Shown piece after piece: positions 54,554 through 63,357 of a DNA stretch of 64,000 bases. Source of the DNA: Flavobacterium geliluteum (GTDB taxonomy: Bacteria; Bacteroidota; Bacteroidia; Flavobacteriales; Flavobacteriaceae); NCBI RefSeq assembly GCF_017948595.1, contig NZ_JAGFBV010000019.1, positions 1 through 64,000 on the forward strand, read 5' to 3'. How positions within the stretch are numbered: the stretch's first letter is position 1; every line of letters begins with the position of its first letter. The notes under the pieces were generated by a model that was not told the origin of the DNA, did not search any database, and worked only from the letters and a program-made list of their open reading frames with translations. Position numbers and translations under genes: made by a program.

Positions 54554-56023
54554 ATGTCAATAATGCGAGTTAAACCAATATCTGCTTTTGAAGCCGATAT
54601 GAAGAAAAGTGATTTAAAAAGGGTTTTAGGAAAATGGAGCCTTACTGCCATTGGAGTTGGCGCAATTATTGGTGGAGGAATTTTTGTTCTTACTGGTACA
54701 GGTGCATATTATCATGCAGGTCCGGCATTAGCACTTTCTTTCATTATTGCAGGTATTGCCTGTGTATTTGCAGCTCTTTGTTATTCTGAGTTTGCATCGA
54801 TTTTACCTGTTGAAGGTTCTGCTTATGCATACGCCTATGGTACAATTGGTGAAATTTTTGCTTGGATTATCGGATGGGGCCTTATCCTAGAATATGCGAT
54901 GGGATCGATGACCGTAGCAGTATCCTGGTCCGGATATTTTAATAAATTGCTTAAAATGTTTCACATTCACCTCCCAGAATATCTTACCACTGATCCTGCT
55001 AGTTATACAGGAGAAGGTTTTTCTATGAATCTACCTGCTTTTTGTATCGTTCTTTTAGTTATTTCATTACTTATAAAAGGAACAAAAAGCGCTGCGAAAG
55101 CTAATAATATGATCGTGATTCTTAAAGTTTCTGCCGTTATATTTGTAATTATTGCAGGTCTTTTCTTCATTAATACAGCAAACTGGCATCCATTTATTCC
55201 AGAAGCTACTCAAATTGTCGAAAAAGAAACTACACACAATGCATACGGGATAGCCGGAATTGTATCAGGAGCAGCAGCTATTTTCTTTGCTTACGTAGGG
55301 TTTGATGCCGTTTCTACGCAAGCTGGAGAAGCTATTAATCCTAAAAAAGACGTTCCGTTTGCAATCATTGCTTCTTTACTAATCTGTACTGTACTGTATA
55401 TCCTTGTTTCTTTAGTACTAACGGGAATGATGAATTACAAAGATTTTAACCCACTAGGAAAATATCCTGAAGCTATAAAAGCTCCGGTTGCATACGCCTT
55501 TGATATTGCTGGACAAAACTGGGCTGGTTTTATAATCACTATTGCTGCAACTATTGGTTTGGTTTCGGTATTAATGGTAATGATTATGGGACAGTCAAGA
55601 ATTTTCCTTGGTATGTCTAAAGACGGTTTAATTCCTGCTGTTTTTTCTAAAGTAAATCCAATTTCAGGAACACCAAAAACCAATTTAATGATCTTGGGCT
55701 TTATTATTGCCGTAGTGGCAGCCTTTACGCCGATCAACAAATTAGCAGATATGACAAGTTTTGGAACCCTGTTTGCTTTTACAATGGTTTGTATTGCCGT
55801 GTGGATTTTAAGAGTAAAACAACCTCAATTAACTCGTACATTTAAAGTGCCTGCACTACCAATAATTGCAGTTTGTGGTATTTCTATCAATACTTATCTG
55901 ATGATCAATTTGAGTAAAGATGCCCAATTACTATCACTTGGTTGGTTGCTAATTGGTGTAATTGTATATTTTGGATATAGCAAAAAGAGATCAAGACTTA
56001 ATAAAACCGAAACTGAAGAATAG
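54554..56023 (+). CDS. APC-family amino-acid permease (cationic amino-acid transporter-like)
   Basis: The 489-residue membrane protein has about twelve helices. Helix 1 carries IGVGAIIGGGIFVLTG near 35-50. FAALCYSEFASILPVEGSAY near 75-94, AYVGFDAVSTQAGEAINPKK and LGMSKDGLIPAVFSKVNP are typical of the CAT/YfnA branch. It probably imports amino acids by proton symport; substrate unknown. A different branch from the permease at 18446. Bidirectional terminator downstream. Confidence 0.92.
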   Translation: MSIMRVKPISAFEADMKKSDLKRVLGKWSLTAIGVGAIIGGGIFVLTGTGAYYHAGPALALSFIIAGIACVFAALCYSEFASILPVEGSAYAYAYGTIGEIFAWIIGWGLILEYAMGSMTVAVSWSGYFNKLLKMFHIHLPEYLTTDPASYTGEGFSMNLPAFCIVLLVISLLIKGTKSAAKANNMIVILKVSAVIFVIIAGLFFINTANWHPFIPEATQIVEKETTHNAYGIAGIVSGAAAIFFAYVGFDAVSTQAGEAINPKKDVPFAIIASLLICTVLYILVSLVLTGMMNYKDFNPLGKYPEAIKAPVAYAFDIAGQNWAGFIITIAATIGLVSVLMVMIMGQSRIFLGMSKDGLIPAVFSKVNPISGTPKTNLMILGFIIAVVAAFTPINKLADMTSFGTLFAFTMVCIAVWILRVKQPQLTRTFKVPALPIIAVCGISINTYLMINLSKDAQLLSLGWLLIGVIVYFGYSKKRSRLNKTETEE

Positions 56024-56040
56024 TTTCTAAAGATATCATA

Positions 56041-56070
56041 AAAAACTCCAAATACACATTTGGAGTTTTT
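56041..56070. terminator. Bidirectional terminator between the permease and PspC genes
   Basis: AAAAACTCCAAA pairs perfectly with TTTGGAGTTTTT around TACACA, and both strands end in T's. Confidence 0.85.
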
Positions 56071-56298
56071 TTATAGATCAAAAACTGAAGTTCGTTTTGC
56101 CCGAATTAAATCCTTTAGGCGAATCCAAAAGGCTAATGTCAGGTAGACACCAAAACCTAGACCTACCGTTACAAACGAAATATAAATAAAAAACAGTCGT
56201 ACGCTGGTAACCCTCATACCCAACTTGTCTGCCAAACGAGACGATACGTGAAAACCATATTTTTCGAAAAAAAATTTAAGCCGAAGAATTGCAGACAT
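56071..56298 (-). CDS. PspC-domain membrane protein
   Basis: From ATG 56298 the protein has 75 residues. The segment VSSRLADKLGMRVTSVRLFFIYISFVTVG shows the PspC fold: a short helix, then a membrane helix (about 34-56). PspC proteins sense or respond to envelope stress in some bacteria; isolated small ones like this are common in flavobacteria and uncharacterised. It lies 51 bases after the DUF2851 gene and is probably co-transcribed with it. Confidence 0.82.
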   Translation of the reverse strand: MSAILRLKFFFEKYGFHVSSRLADKLGMRVTSVRLFFIYISFVTVGLGFGVYLTLAFWIRLKDLIRAKRTSVFDL

Positions 56299-56348
56299 TT
56301 TTATAATTTGTAATAAATACAAAAATACAAAATTATCTGATACTTTAT

Positions 56349-57623
56349 TTACTTATTATTTTTTAAAAGCTCCATTCCTACCACACACTTTAAGCACGCA
56401 CTTTTATTACAATATTCGTTTTTGAGCTGTAATAATGACTGCGTTTCAAAAGCATTTTTAGACTTTATTCCAAATGAATTAAATTTTTCTATAATTGAAT
56501 TTTTTTCGGGTGCCACTTCATCCAAAAGCATGATCAAATCCTCAGAAATTGAGTCGCCCATTACTTTTGCAAAAGTAAATTGAACAGGAATAATAGTATT
56601 GATAACCAATAAATCTATAAATGACTTTGAAAGAAATTTAGCTTTTTTAGGACTTTGTTTATCAAACTGAAAATGATTTTGCCAGTACGATCCGGCCGAA
56701 ACTTCAAAGACATTATAAATTTCTTTTAAAGACTTTAAAGCTGTAATTTTCGAAAATAAATTTTGCTGTTTATGATACAAATTTACTAATTGCGAAAGGC
56801 GAATGGTTGGAAAATTGTCTGGACGATGCTTAAAAAACTGGACTGGTTCTACATATACTTTTTCTAATTGGTATTTGTGAATTAGATAAAAATAGCTAAA
56901 TTTTAAATCTTTAAAATAGACATCTTCTTTCTCTGAATCTAACAAACCTGAGACTCCAAAGAGCAATGATTCGAGATTAACCAGTTCGAAACTTTCTTTT
57001 CGGATGATAGAAAACGGAAGGGCTTTTGCAATCTGAAAAAAAGAATTTCCATTGGTATTCAAACCAAAATTCTTCGCCAGCAAGCTAAACAAAACAGCTT
57101 CCCAATCCTGATTTGTTTCATTCAACAAATCATAAATAGGTTTTGATTTTCGCTCTAATCGCTCAAAAAACAAACGTTCCAACCAACTTTTAAACACAAA
57201 TTCATCAATTTGACTAATTTGTTTTTCGCAAAATATCCAAGACTTTGGAGCCATTAAAGCCTGATAATTTGAAATAATTTCTGGAGCAACATAATTTTTT
57301 AAAACCAAAACTGGAATTTCAGTATTATTTTGCCTAAAAATTTCAGTATCGTGCTCCCAAACAACATGTAAAATTACGCTTTCATAAGCGGTGTCTCGTT
57401 CATGATGATGCAAATACCAATCGGAAGATTTTATATGAATTTCAATATTTCCAGCCCATTTCTGATTACCAATTTTTATTTGAGCATTAAAAAAGTCTGG
57501 TCCGGCGAGTTCTAAGTAGTCCCCTGTTTTAATAATAGTTACCTGCTCATCTTGAGTAGTTCTTAAATTTAAAGTATCAAACTTCTTGAATCTCCAGAGA
57601 TAATGAAGAAAATCTTCTTTCAT
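56349..57623 (-). CDS. DUF2851 family protein
   Basis: The 424-residue soluble protein opens MKEDFLHYLWRFKKFDTLNL, a recognisable DUF2851 start. It has GPDFFNAQIKIGNQKWAGNIEIHIKSSDW (near 41-69), HHHERDTAYESVILHVVWEHD (near 72-92), and a C-terminal cluster CNKSACLKCVVGMELL with three cysteines. The N-terminal part resembles a nuclease-like fold (acidic and Lys residues around EIHIKSSDW), but function is unknown. A perfect 10-bp inverted repeat lies just upstream. Confidence 0.85.
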   Translation of the reverse strand: MKEDFLHYLWRFKKFDTLNLRTTQDEQVTIIKTGDYLELAGPDFFNAQIKIGNQKWAGNIEIHIKSSDWYLHHHERDTAYESVILHVVWEHDTEIFRQNNTEIPVLVLKNYVAPEIISNYQALMAPKSWIFCEKQISQIDEFVFKSWLERLFFERLERKSKPIYDLLNETNQDWEAVLFSLLAKNFGLNTNGNSFFQIAKALPFSIIRKESFELVNLESLLFGVSGLLDSEKEDVYFKDLKFSYFYLIHKYQLEKVYVEPVQFFKHRPDNFPTIRLSQLVNLYHKQQNLFSKITALKSLKEIYNVFEVSAGSYWQNHFQFDKQSPKKAKFLSKSFIDLLVINTIIPVQFTFAKVMGDSISEDLIMLLDEVAPEKNSIIEKFNSFGIKSKNAFETQSLLQLKNEYCNKSACLKCVVGMELLKNNK

Positions 57624-57626
57624 ATT

Positions 57627-57652
57627 ATGTTTTATATCCGTTTATAAAACAT
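57627..57652. repeat. Perfect 10-bp inverted repeat before the DUF2851 gene
   Basis: ATGTTTTATA (57627-57636) and TATAAAACAT (57643-57652) are separated by six bases, four bases upstream of the start codon. It could be an operator or a translation-blocking leader hairpin. Confidence 0.55.
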
Positions 57653-57679
57653 AAATATAGTAAATTTAATCTTACAAAA

Positions 57680-58160
57680 TTATTTCAACATGTATAATTT
57701 TGCACAAGCCCTAGCATCTGATAAAGCCTCGTGATGATTCAATTGTATGTTCATTTCGCGACAGCAATCGCTCAATTTTGTGGGTTTTAAACCTTTAGCC
57801 TTATATATTTTTGGTACATTCCCAACGCGTAGGAATATTCAAATCTTCATACTGCAAACCATAAAGTGCCATTGATTTACTCAAAACATTCCGATCAAAA
57901 CTTTCGTTATGTGCCACTACGATTCTATTTTTTAATCTTTTTTCAATTTCCGGATATACCTGCAAAAATGATTTTGCGTTTACCGTATGACTCGGGTAAA
58001 TACCATGAACTTGAATCGTAAATGGCGAATAAATATTATTGGGCGGTTTAATTAAGGAAACAAATTCATCAACTATAATTCCGTTTTCTACGGTAACAAT
58101 ACCAACAGAACACGGATGATATGCCGTTGCGGTTTCAAAATCTATGGCGGTAAAATTCAT
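57680..58160 (-). pseudogene. 3'-5' exonuclease (DEDDh) disrupted by a frameshift
   Basis: The first 119 codons (58160 to 57801) encode a DnaQ-like exonuclease start: FTAIDFETATAYHPCSVGIV with the first acidic pair, and VAHNESFDRNVL with the second motif. The frame stops at TAA 57801-57803 right after RWECTKNI. In another frame the next codons read KAKGLKPTKLSDCCREMNIQ and then NHHEALSDARACAKLYMLK to a stop at 57680-57682, restoring the third motif H-x4-D. Loss of one TA dinucleotide in a short TA run at about 57803-57808 explains the shift. It could also be a sequencing error. Confidence 0.85.
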
Positions 58161-58178
58161 CTTTTTCCTTTAAAAATA

Positions 58179-58220
58179 AAAATCCATAAACCCAACTTAT
58201 ATATCAGATTTATGGATTTT
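58179..58220 (-). terminator. Terminator after the cysteine/cystathionine synthase gene
   Basis: AAAATCCATAAA (58179-58190) pairs perfectly with TTTATGGATTTT (58209-58220). Confidence 0.7.
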
Positions 58221-58239
58221 AAAGTTACAAATTATGATT

Positions 58240-59601
58240 TTATTTTATCGATCCAATAATATCATATTTGGTAATAATATGGTGATTTCCGTTTTCTAAG
58301 TCTACCAAAACGGCATCGTTTTCTTTGGTAAATAATTTAGAAACTTCTTCGATAGGCGTAGCCAATTTTACAATTGGAAAAGGTTTTCCCATCACCTCTT
58401 TTATCGGTTTTTCGGCTACATTTTTGTCGGCTACATAACTTCTGAATAAATCTGTTTCATCTACAGATCCTACAAAACCGTTAATATCTACAACAGGAAT
58501 TTGCGAAATTTTATATTTACGCATGCGCTCAATCGCGTGCGAAACCAGCTCTTCTGTACGAACAACAATTAATTGTTTGTCGATATGGTCTTTAATAACA
58601 TCCTCGGCTTTGGTAATATTTTCGTCCAAGAAACCACGCTCACGCATCCAATCGTCATTAAACATTTTACCTACATAACGACTTCCAGAATCATGAAACA
58701 AAACAACAACGACATCTTCCGGCTTAAAATGTTCTTTCAACTGATGCAATCCTTTGATACACGCACCAGCAGAATTACCTACAAAAATGGCTTCTTCTAG
58801 AGCAATTTTTCTGGTATAAACCGCTGCGTCTTTATCGGTAACTTTTGTAAATCCGTCAATTAGAGAAAAATCAACATTTTTGGGTAAAATATCTTCCCCA
58901 ATGCCTTCTGTAATATAAGAGTAAATTTCGTTTTCATCAAAAATTCCGGTTTCATGGTATTTTTTAAAAACAGAACCGTAAGTATCGATCCCCCAGATTT
59001 TAATATTTGGATTTTTTTCTTTTAAATATCTGCCTACTCCAGAAATCGTTCCTCCTGTCCCTACTCCAACCACAAAATGAGTGATTTTTCCATCTGTTTG
59101 TTCCCAAATTTCCGGTCCGGTTTGCTCATAATGCGCCAAAGAATTTGACATATTATCGTATTGATTTACATACCACGAATTAGGAGTTTCTGAAGCCAGA
59201 CGCTTTGAAACCGAATAATAAGAACGTGGATCTGTTGGCTCAACATCGGTTGGACAAACAACAACTTTTGCTCCTACAGCGCGCAAAATATCCATTTTTT
59301 CCTTGGATTGTTTGTCAGAGATTACACAAATTAATTTGTATCCTTTTATGATCGCAACAAGTGCCAATCCCATTCCTGTATTTCCAGAAGTGCCTTCTAT
59401 AATGGTTCCGCCCGGCTGCAAACGTCCGTCTGCCTCAGCATCTTCGATCATTTTTACGGCCATTCTATCTTTTACAGAATTTCCGGGATTAAAAGTCTCC
59501 ACTTTTGCTAATACCAAAGCATCGATTCCCTCGACAATTTTGTTGAGTTTTACTAATGGTGTGTTACCAATTGTTTCTAATATGTTTTTTGAAAACTTCA
59601 T
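58240..59601 (-). CDS. PLP-dependent cysteine synthase / cystathionine beta-synthase with CBS domains
   Basis: The 453-residue enzyme has a fold-type II PLP domain (about 1-320): the Schiff-base lysine in NPGNSVKDRMA near 39-49, the substrate loop EGTSGNTGMGLA near 69-80, and the phosphate loop GTGGTISGVGRYLK near 180-193. Two CBS motifs follow (about 330-453, including MRKYKISQIPVVD). This layout is that of cystathionine beta-synthase, but many bacterial members act as cysteine synthases. It lies 33 bases after the porin gene and is probably co-transcribed. Confidence 0.93.
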   Translation of the reverse strand: MKFSKNILETIGNTPLVKLNKIVEGIDALVLAKVETFNPGNSVKDRMAVKMIEDAEADGRLQPGGTIIEGTSGNTGMGLALVAIIKGYKLICVISDKQSKEKMDILRAVGAKVVVCPTDVEPTDPRSYYSVSKRLASETPNSWYVNQYDNMSNSLAHYEQTGPEIWEQTDGKITHFVVGVGTGGTISGVGRYLKEKNPNIKIWGIDTYGSVFKKYHETGIFDENEIYSYITEGIGEDILPKNVDFSLIDGFTKVTDKDAAVYTRKIALEEAIFVGNSAGACIKGLHQLKEHFKPEDVVVVLFHDSGSRYVGKMFNDDWMRERGFLDENITKAEDVIKDHIDKQLIVVRTEELVSHAIERMRKYKISQIPVVDINGFVGSVDETDLFRSYVADKNVAEKPIKEVMGKPFPIVKLATPIEEVSKLFTKENDAVLVDLENGNHHIITKYDIIGSIK

Positions 59602-59634
59602 TTTTTTGAATTTGAAAAATTAACTTTTGAATAT

Positions 59635-61602
59635 TTATTGGAAGAAATTCCAAACCAAACCAAATTGAATTGTAAAATCACGATATGGATTGTTTGGAGC
59701 AGAATAATAGTCATCCTGAGAAAAAATAGCATTAAAATGTTCTGCTTTTAAATAAATTCTGGTCTGACGAATTCTTCCATTAACAAAGAAATCAAAGGTT
59801 GGATAACCACCAATTTCTTTTCTATTCTGAACGAAAGCTTCGCCTACAACAGGATTATAATCGTTAGCATAATATTTAGTAAAATAATTAAAGATGATTC
59901 CAGTTTGTAAATAAAGTGCTTTATTAAAGAAATAATTAGAATAATAAAGTGTATTTCTGGTCACCAAATCGGGCAGATTTAGAATCAATTCAGACTGATC
60001 TACTTTTTGATACAACACTGTATTGTCTAATGCAAAGCGACCCATTTTAAATTCTCTGCTCGCTTTTATAGACAAATAATTAATTGCATTTGCGTACTGA
60101 GCTGGCGCAATAATTTGTGTTTTTGCTAAATCGTCAGCCGCTGTAGAAACATCTGCAAAATACAAATGATCCTTTAGCACCGAATATTGCACCTCTGCAT
60201 TTAACCAAGGCGTAAAAAAATTGGCACTAAGCGTATTTATTTTTTCGTTCTTAAAATTATTCGACCAATTATAAGAAACATAACTACTTTGGTATAGATT
60301 ATAGTTATTATTGGGTAATTTGTTGATGTTTCTATATCTGAAATCAAATTTTATTTTTTCAGTCAAATTATACTTTAATTTAGCATCTAAGTCAGAAAGT
60401 GACTGATTTGTAATGGATCTGGTGTATAAAAAACGCCCAATCCATTTGTTTTTTTGATATTCGTATTGCCCGCCAACATTATTAATTTGCTGAAACAAAT
60501 TGTCTGAAACCGATGTACCATCTTCGTTTATAATAATTCGATCGTACTTATAATTTGACCTGTAATCATCAATAAAAAAATTAAATTTTCCTAAAAGTGA
60601 ATTTTCATAAGTCAGTCCAGCTTTGTTGTACAATTTTTCAAATTTAGTCTGATCATTGATTGCACTCGCTACGTAAGATTCTCCAAATCGTTGTACCAAT
60701 CTTGCATCAACAGTTGAAAGTACTGTAGGTTGATTGTATTCAAAAAATTTATTTTCATAATTAAATTGATGCGTCACATACAAATTATTGTTTCCTTGCT
60801 TTGGATTTACTCGAAAGGCATGGTCAAAAAACAACCGTTTTCCTTTAAGAAAAGACTGAGCATCGGTAAGATATACTTGTAATCGTTGACGATTATTAAA
60901 ATCTGCATTTCCGCTTTCAAAATCTTCAGGAGTCGTAATTCCTCCGTTTTCTTCATTCAAAATATCCTGATACGTATAATGTGCATTCAAAACATAACGC
61001 AAATCGGTAGTAAAATAACTGGTAGTAAATCTAAAATTTCCGGTACTTGCTAATTGATTGATATACTTTCCTTCAGAACGCAAGCCTCTATAAGCCATTG
61101 AAAAGTTGAGATTTTTGGATGTATTTAAGGTAATAAACGAATCTAAATTTTGTCCTTTTCCTACTGATGTATTAAAAAACAATTCTGTTAAAGGTGTCGC
61201 CGCCGAGTAATAATTAATTTGATTGGCTTCGAGAAAATTAAAGTGCTTGCCTTTGAAACCAATTTCAGGATACGGCGAAAAATCAGTCAAACTGTATTGT
61301 AAGATAGTATAGGTCTGTCCAACATTTGAAAAAGGCATTAATCCAAAATTATCCTTTCTGAGATAGTTTTGTCTGTAAGCACTTTTTATTGTCAAAGAAG
61401 TATCTACATAAGTAGTATCATGATCTAATGTGATAATCTGATACTGCTCAATTTTTGCCACTAAACTTTTTTTCTTCTTAACAGTATCGGTTATACTCGA
61501 ATACTGCGTTTTCATATCTAAATTATTTTTAGAAGTTTTTTTTTCCTGAGAGAATAATATAGTAGGAACGGCTAATAGATATAGAAGAAAAAGAATTCTC
61601 AT
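59635..61602 (-). CDS. Putative outer-membrane porin
   Basis: The 655-residue protein begins with a signal peptide (MRILFLLYLLAVPTILFSQ) and continues as alternating hydrophobic beta-strands rich in Tyr, Asn and Phe to the end FTIQFGLVWNFFQ, a terminal Phe-containing strand typical of outer-membrane barrels. Similar proteins in flavobacteria are labelled putative porin. The substrate is unknown. It has a good promoter upstream. Confidence 0.85.
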   Translation of the reverse strand: MRILFLLYLLAVPTILFSQEKKTSKNNLDMKTQYSSITDTVKKKKSLVAKIEQYQIITLDHDTTYVDTSLTIKSAYRQNYLRKDNFGLMPFSNVGQTYTILQYSLTDFSPYPEIGFKGKHFNFLEANQINYYSAATPLTELFFNTSVGKGQNLDSFITLNTSKNLNFSMAYRGLRSEGKYINQLASTGNFRFTTSYFTTDLRYVLNAHYTYQDILNEENGGITTPEDFESGNADFNNRQRLQVYLTDAQSFLKGKRLFFDHAFRVNPKQGNNNLYVTHQFNYENKFFEYNQPTVLSTVDARLVQRFGESYVASAINDQTKFEKLYNKAGLTYENSLLGKFNFFIDDYRSNYKYDRIIINEDGTSVSDNLFQQINNVGGQYEYQKNKWIGRFLYTRSITNQSLSDLDAKLKYNLTEKIKFDFRYRNINKLPNNNYNLYQSSYVSYNWSNNFKNEKINTLSANFFTPWLNAEVQYSVLKDHLYFADVSTAADDLAKTQIIAPAQYANAINYLSIKASREFKMGRFALDNTVLYQKVDQSELILNLPDLVTRNTLYYSNYFFNKALYLQTGIIFNYFTKYYANDYNPVVGEAFVQNRKEIGGYPTFDFFVNGRIRQTRIYLKAEHFNAIFSQDDYYSAPNNPYRDFTIQFGLVWNFFQ

Positions 61603-61648
61603 TTGACAGCTTTATGTATAGATATTAATTTTAATAAAATTGATGAGG

Positions 61649-61679
61649 CAAAGGTAAATTATAAAAACGTATAAACGAA
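61649..61679 (-). promoter_or_regulatory. Promoter of the porin gene (-33 TTCG, N19, -7 TACCTTTG)
   Basis: On the minus strand TTCG (61676-61679) precedes TACCTTTG (61649-61656) by 19 bases, close to TTTG-N19-TAnnTTTG. The leader would be about 40 bases. Confidence 0.55.
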
Positions 61680-61700
61680 AAAAAACAAAATGTTAGTACA

Positions 61701-61735
61701 AAAAAGTCCCAATTGCTAAAGCAATTGGGACTCTA
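61701..61735 (-). terminator. Terminator after the SusD gene
   Basis: AGTCCCAATTGC (61705-61716) pairs perfectly with GCAATTGGGACT (61721-61732) around TAAA. On the minus strand TTTTTT follows. Confidence 0.85.
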
Positions 61736-61761
61736 AAAAATAATATAATATTTATTTTGTA

Positions 61762-63348
61762 TTACCAGTTAGGATTTTGTCCTAGACCTGGGTTTGTATT
61801 TAATTCAATTTGTGGTATTGGCCATAAAAACTTATAATCAGTACCTGGAATAGCCGCAACCGGAGTTGTGACAACAAAACTATTTCCTAATACAAAGGCA
61901 GCCGCTGCAGGAGTAGCACCACTAGCATATTTTGCAGGAATTCCGTCTATAGCAACAGATGCAATTGGGTCTCCTTGTAATCTATGAATATCTGTCCACC
62001 TACGACCTTCTTGTAAAAACTCGATTCTTCTTTCTTTTAGTATAGCCGCCACCATAGTAGCATCTGTAGTGAAAGAAGCAGCTGTATAAGCCTGAGTCGC
62101 TGGATTAGCCAAAGATCTATTTCTTACAGAATTCAATAAATTCAATGCAGTAGATAAATTTGACAAACGCGCGTGAGCTTCTGCCATATTCAAAACCACT
62201 TCAGCATATCTAATAACCGGAGCAGCATCTGTCCTGTTAGTAACATCTGTATACTTATTAGTATATTTAATACCTGAAGCAGTGTAGATGAATTTTCCAT
62301 CTTCTCTTCTTTTATCATCAGCTAACCACCATGTTGTATCTCTCCAAAGAATTGGACTGATACAAACTAAAGCTCTATCTCTTAGCATACTTGGCAAAGC
62401 TCCATTCACAGTAGGATTAGCTGTAGCAGAATGTTGAATAGAAAAAATAGACTCTGAATTACTAGTTGCAACAGCACTACTTCCCTGAAACGGAGCGTAA
62501 GGGTCAGCTGTTAAAGCGAAAGCTCCGGATAACTTATTACCTTCAACAATTACATTTGCCCAATCTCTTTTTTGAAGATAAAGTCTTGTTTTGAAAGCAA
62601 TTGCAGCCCACTTAGAAGCTCTTCCAACAACCCTTGATGAAAATGTAGTTGAATTCCCTGTCGTTATTAAAGTTTCTGCATCATTTAAATCGGCCAAAAC
62701 TTTATCATAAACCTCAGCAACAGTGTTTCTTGGTTTAAGTGACTCAGATGTAATTTCTGCACTTGTATTAACACCAACTTCTCTGTAAGGAATTCCTGAA
62801 TGAGTAGCACCAGGTGTAAAATTATATGGCCTAGCAAAATAAGTAAGCAATTCTAAATGCGTAATTGCTCTTAAAAACTTGGCTTGCCCGATATAATTAT
62901 CACCAACAGCTTTAGTAATAACTCCTTTAGCAACAGCCTCTGTCGTTCCCTCTATCATGATATTACATCTGTTGATCAATCTGTAACCATCAACCCAATA
63001 ATAAACATTATTAGCTGTTGTTGGATCATAAGTTGCAGTATATGTCAACTCATAAAAAGTAGCCATATTAACAACATCTTCTCCTCTAGTCTCCCCTTGT
63101 TGTACAAAGGCAGCTCCCCAAACGTAACCTCTACCACCATTTGGACTATTCGGCGCTGCATTGTATTGTCCAATCGCTGCAGCATTATAAACACCATTCA
63201 TGTATGTAGCAATCAACGTAGGAGTTGTAAAAGCATCCGGACTTAGAATATTGTTTACTGGTTTTAAATCCAATATTTTTTCTTCTGTACATGAACTCAT
63301 CCCGAGTACAACTACAGAAAGTAGAATTGTTTTTATTATATTTTTCAT
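61762..63348 (-). CDS. RagB/SusD-family outer-membrane nutrient-binding lipoprotein
   Basis: The 528-residue protein has a lipoprotein signal peptide (TILLSVVVLGMSSC, Cys near residue 20) and then the SusD start EEKILDLKPVNNILSPDAFT. Helical TPR-like regions (for example YIGQAKFLRAITHLELLTYF, KERRIEFLQEGRRWTDIHRL) and the family's C-terminal WPIPQIELNTNPGLGQNPNW follow. SusD proteins form the lid of a SusC transporter and bind glycans or peptides at the cell surface. The ligand is not readable. It starts nine bases after the SusC-like stop. Confidence 0.95.
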   Translation of the reverse strand: MKNIIKTILLSVVVLGMSSCTEEKILDLKPVNNILSPDAFTTPTLIATYMNGVYNAAAIGQYNAAPNSPNGGRGYVWGAAFVQQGETRGEDVVNMATFYELTYTATYDPTTANNVYYWVDGYRLINRCNIMIEGTTEAVAKGVITKAVGDNYIGQAKFLRAITHLELLTYFARPYNFTPGATHSGIPYREVGVNTSAEITSESLKPRNTVAEVYDKVLADLNDAETLITTGNSTTFSSRVVGRASKWAAIAFKTRLYLQKRDWANVIVEGNKLSGAFALTADPYAPFQGSSAVATSNSESIFSIQHSATANPTVNGALPSMLRDRALVCISPILWRDTTWWLADDKRREDGKFIYTASGIKYTNKYTDVTNRTDAAPVIRYAEVVLNMAEAHARLSNLSTALNLLNSVRNRSLANPATQAYTAASFTTDATMVAAILKERRIEFLQEGRRWTDIHRLQGDPIASVAIDGIPAKYASGATPAAAAFVLGNSFVVTTPVAAIPGTDYKFLWPIPQIELNTNPGLGQNPNW

Positions 63349-63357
63349 ATGTTCTTT

